Shown in pieces: positions 61,890 through 64,000 of a stretch of DNA of 64,000 bases; position 1 is the first letter of the stretch, and each line of letters opens with the position of its first letter. This DNA is from Nibrella saemangeumensis. Lineage in GTDB: Bacteria > Bacteroidota > Bacteroidia > Cytophagales > Spirosomataceae. The position numbers and the translations under genes were made by a program. The notes below the pieces were generated by a model that saw only the letters and a program-made list of their open reading frames with translations, did not search any database and had not been told where the DNA came from. The DNA lies in the NCBI RefSeq assembly GCF_039541915.1, contig NZ_BAABHD010000084.1, positions 496,001-560,000 on the forward strand, read 5' to 3'.

Positions 61890-62177
61890 TTACTCATCCA
61901 TTAGCGATAGGGTTATTTCTGACGAAATCGTTAGTTTCTTATGTTTTGATTTAGCTTCTGCAACAATGTATGACAATTTTTCTAACTGCTTTTTTAACTC
62001 AGGAATCCTTCTTACTGCAGTTTCATCTTGCTTTCCGAACCGTTCTTGTGAACTAAAATTCTTCATTTGATGAAAGTGAATTTTAGTTAAAAAAATATTC
62101 GTTAAAACTTCTCGTGCTTCTTCAACGGAGAAATCGCCTTCAATTAAGTTTAACGTTTCAATGTCAATCTCAGTCAT
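61890..62177 (-). CDS. Small conserved hypothetical protein
   Basis: 95 residues from ATG 62177 (a further ATG at 62192 adds MQACT). Helical and charged: LNLIEGDFSVEEAREVLTNIFLTKIHFHQMKNFSSQERFGKQDE, then RIPELKKQLEKLSYIVAEAKSKHKKLTISSEITLSL. I recall similar proteins of unknown function in many Bacteroidota genomes, with the same SxEEAREVL and KIxFHxxKNFSS pattern. The DNA is distinctly AT-rich relative to its neighbours, which could mean recent arrival or relaxed composition. No partner gene is evident. Confidence 0.7.
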   Translation of the reverse strand: MTEIDIETLNLIEGDFSVEEAREVLTNIFLTKIHFHQMKNFSSQERFGKQDETAVRRIPELKKQLEKLSYIVAEAKSKHKKLTISSEITLSLMDE

Positions 62178-62408
62178 TGTGCATGCTTGCATAGTATTTT
62201 TCAGTTAAGTGAATTGTAGTTTCAGTAAAGGATTCTACACCTCAGGTGAAAGTCATGGCACAAAAGTCAGTGACAAATACTATAAATGAAAATTTATATA
62301 TTTGATAAATGGCATAAGAGATATTTATGATATATACTTTGCATGTAAGATTAGCCACTTTTTACTCAAAACACCTCATGTCTGATACTTTGCAAAGAGA
62401 CCGTCTGT

Positions 62409-63332
62409 TTACCGAATCAGGTTGGCGAAGCTTTCGATCAGTTCACGAGGAGCGCCTATCTCGCGCTGGTACGCGTGGTAAAAAGCCATATCGATTGGTC
62501 TGAATCGCTCCGCCTGTTTGGCCTCTGACCATCCTGATCGTAGGCTGATGAGGGCACCTGGATACTGCTGGTGAAGAGTTAACAGCACTTGTTGAATCTT
62601 TTTTTGTACAGGAACTGATATCGATTTTTTGAGCAGTACGGGACCAAGTGGAATTTCACCTGATAGCCAGATAAGTTTGACCTGCCGGGTAGCCAGGGAA
62701 TCCCGGTGAATAGCCTTGTAGTATTCTTCGCTGCCAAACGCGGCCAGGTCTGTTTGTCCGTCTATCACTTGCTGAACGGCGGCCGCATGGGTTTTGCTGT
62801 AAGTTACCTGTTTAAACTGTTTCTCGGGTTGGGTAATACCTGATCCGTACAGGAATGCCCTCGGTATCAGGTTGCCGGACGTAGACGTTTCACTGACGAA
62901 CGTCATGCGGTAAAGAGCCGATCGGTCTTTTAGCTGCGTCAGGTTGTCAATAGGCAGCGACTTACGGGCAATAAGGGCTGTCTTATAGTTGTCGCGGGTA
63001 GAGGAGGCTGTCTGAAGGGCTGCAACCGGTATATACTGCTGGTCGTTTCGGTTTGTGAGCAGCAGATAGCCAAAGGTGCTGATCAGGGCAATATCAACCT
63101 CTCCGGCCTCCAGACCCTGAATGAACGCTGATACGTTCGGATAGCTTTTGATATCGACCGGCAGGCCTAGCTCCCTGCTGAGCGCCGAGGCCAGCGGCTG
63201 AATATTTTGCAGCCGGTTGTTATCGGCGTAGGTGTATGTGGCTAAGGTTAACTTTTTCGGTTGCGCATAGGTCAATACGGTGACTAAGCAAAATACCAGG
63301 AAGACCAGGCGTTTGGCTGAAGAAGCATTCAT
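62409..63332 (-). CDS. PhnD/PtxB-like periplasmic substrate-binding protein
   Basis: 307 residues from ATG 63332, which opens a clean signal peptide (MNASSAKRLVFLVFCLVTVLTYAQ); the longer start at 63362 adds ten residues. The type 2 periplasmic binding fold of the phosphate/phosphonate group is visible: SALSRELGLPVDIKSYPNVSAFIQGLEAGEVDIALISTFGYLL, then TSGNLIPRAFLY, KTHAAAVQQVIDGQTDLAAFGSEEY, and IPLGPVLLKKSI. No ABC permease or ATPase lies nearby, so it may work with a distant transporter or as a sensor input. The ligand is unproven. Confidence 0.82.
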   Translation of the reverse strand: MNASSAKRLVFLVFCLVTVLTYAQPKKLTLATYTYADNNRLQNIQPLASALSRELGLPVDIKSYPNVSAFIQGLEAGEVDIALISTFGYLLLTNRNDQQYIPVAALQTASSTRDNYKTALIARKSLPIDNLTQLKDRSALYRMTFVSETSTSGNLIPRAFLYGSGITQPEKQFKQVTYSKTHAAAVQQVIDGQTDLAAFGSEEYYKAIHRDSLATRQVKLIWLSGEIPLGPVLLKKSISVPVQKKIQQVLLTLHQQYPGALISLRSGWSEAKQAERFRPIDMAFYHAYQREIGAPRELIESFANLIR

Positions 63333-63421
63333 GTGGTGTGGATTTACAAATGGATTCCGCAAAACTACGTCTCCCGCCTTTGCGAACGTAAAGCTGTTAG
63401 TAATCGGTAAAGGGTGTCGGG

Positions 63422-64000
63422 TCAGCTTGCCGAAAATAAATCCTGATAATGCGGAGACGGCGCGAAGATGCCGCCACTTTTCTGATAGTAGTCGTCGGTC
63501 AGCTCGAATACCCCCTTCCGTACTTTTGTCCAGGACGCCGATGCGTAAGGGTGATACTGGGCCAGTGTATGCCAGTTCCTGTAGTACTGGTGGCCGTTGG
63601 CTTCCTGCAGGCCGATGCTCATGCCGGGGAAGGGGGGCAGCCGGGCCGCTACGTTTTTGTTCCAGTCAACCAGAATGGGGTTCACGGTCAGATCGGCGCA
63701 GAAACAAGGTACCTTTTTTTCGTAAGCGAGCTGCGCAATCTTCATGGTCATGCTGAGGGTCTTGGCAATGGCTTTGACGGCAATGGCCGAATACCCCAGC
63801 TCGATGCGCCGGGCGGCATCCTCTACGGTATGGGCGCTCTCGTCGGCGGCAACCCGGACACCCAGATCGCCTACGTATTCCTCTACGTGTTCCGGGAAGG
63901 GTTCTTCGATGACGGCAATCTGGTCGAAAGCCCCAATCTTTTGGGCGTGGTCCAGAAAGCGCAGCAGTGTTTCTTTTTTCTCGTACCGGCCGTTGGCATC
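63422..64000 (-). CDS. Enolase-superfamily (MR/MLE-type) enzyme, 5' end beyond window
   Basis: The minus-strand frame is open from the window edge to the stop at 63422: 192 residues of the C-terminal barrel. The metal-binding acids appear in order as DANGRY, IEEPF and AADESAH, and the lysine after strand 6 in VKAIAKTLSMTMKIA. NPILVDWNKNVAARLPPFPG and a His-rich region (NGHQYYRNWHTLAQYH) follow. These features fit mandelate-racemase / muconate-lactonizing / dipeptide-epimerase relatives, which abstract a proton alpha to a carboxylate. The exact substrate cannot be told without the N-terminal capping domain. It lies 89 bases upstream of the PhnD-like gene on the same strand. Confidence 0.82.
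   Translation of the reverse strand, partial: DANGRYEKKETLLRFLDHAQKIGAFDQIAVIEEPFPEHVEEYVGDLGVRVAADESAHTVEDAARRIELGYSAIAVKAIAKTLSMTMKIAQLAYEKKVPCFCADLTVNPILVDWNKNVAARLPPFPGMSIGLQEANGHQYYRNWHTLAQYHPYASASWTKVRKGVFELTDDYYQKSGGIFAPSPHYQDLFSAS

Noticed and set aside
62294..62304. TATATTTG on the plus strand as a promoter
   Set aside because: It matches TAnnTTTG but no plus-strand gene follows before the convergent PhnD-like gene, and no -33 element is visible; AT-rich chance match is likely.

Overview
The window reads as a stretch of chromosome from a Bacteroidota bacterium, most likely order Cytophagales (a Spirosoma-like genus is my inference). Pointers are a SusC/SusD pair, TonB-dependent receptors with carboxypeptidase-like N-terminal domains, 7TMR-DISM histidine kinases, DUF4097 proteins, a Bacteroidota-type promoter motif (TAnnTTTG) ahead of susC, and many genes with no visible Shine-Dalgarno sequence. 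No rRNA, convincing tRNA or CRISPR array was seen. Both edges cut through genes.

Left flank (1-7.1 kb): an incomplete TIR-LRR-Roc GTPase protein (minus strand), a secreted GH5 glycosidase, a GAF-domain protein, an Arr-type rifamycin ADP-ribosyltransferase, a DUF808 membrane protein and an S10 carboxypeptidase.

Integrated element (about 7.2-17.1 kb): visibly AT-richer than its surroundings and with all genes on the plus strand. It starts with a tyrosine recombinase and carries a translationally coupled set (HTH protein, small protein, VRR-NUC nuclease, SF3 primase-helicase), a DUF6371 zinc-finger/Toprim primase-like protein, several unknown proteins, and a coupled pair of unknown genes near the right end. 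Three non-coding stretches contain inverted or phased repeats that could be an origin and recombinase sites. I see no capsid, terminase or conjugation genes, so it looks like a satellite or plasmid-like integrative element. It is the least explained part of the window.

Middle (17-30 kb): a DbpA-like DEAD-box helicase, an ankyrin protein, a collagen-like lipoprotein, an SDR, a GNAT, a bicupin, a six-PAS histidine kinase, and an FHA / PP2C phosphatase / membrane Ser-Thr kinase operon that forms a eukaryotic-like phospho-signalling unit. A DedA protein follows, flanked by two almost identical terminator hairpins.

Right half (30-64 kb): a SusD/SusC glycan-uptake pair; a YgiQ radical SAM protein; a secreted putative glycosidase; an esterase; an ECF sigma operon (sigma, HEAT-repeat membrane protein, two DUF4097 proteins); a TonB-type receptor; two paralogous 7TMR-DISM histidine kinases sharing one LuxR-type response regulator; a Tat-exported URO-D-like protein; a GH18 chitinase; assorted hydrolases and membrane proteins; DUF1080 and heparinase II/III polysaccharide enzymes; a dihaem cytochrome c; a small conserved protein; a PhnD-like binding protein; and a truncated enolase-superfamily enzyme. 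The overall picture is an environmental polysaccharide degrader rich in signalling genes. All functional statements come from reading motifs by eye; no database search was run.
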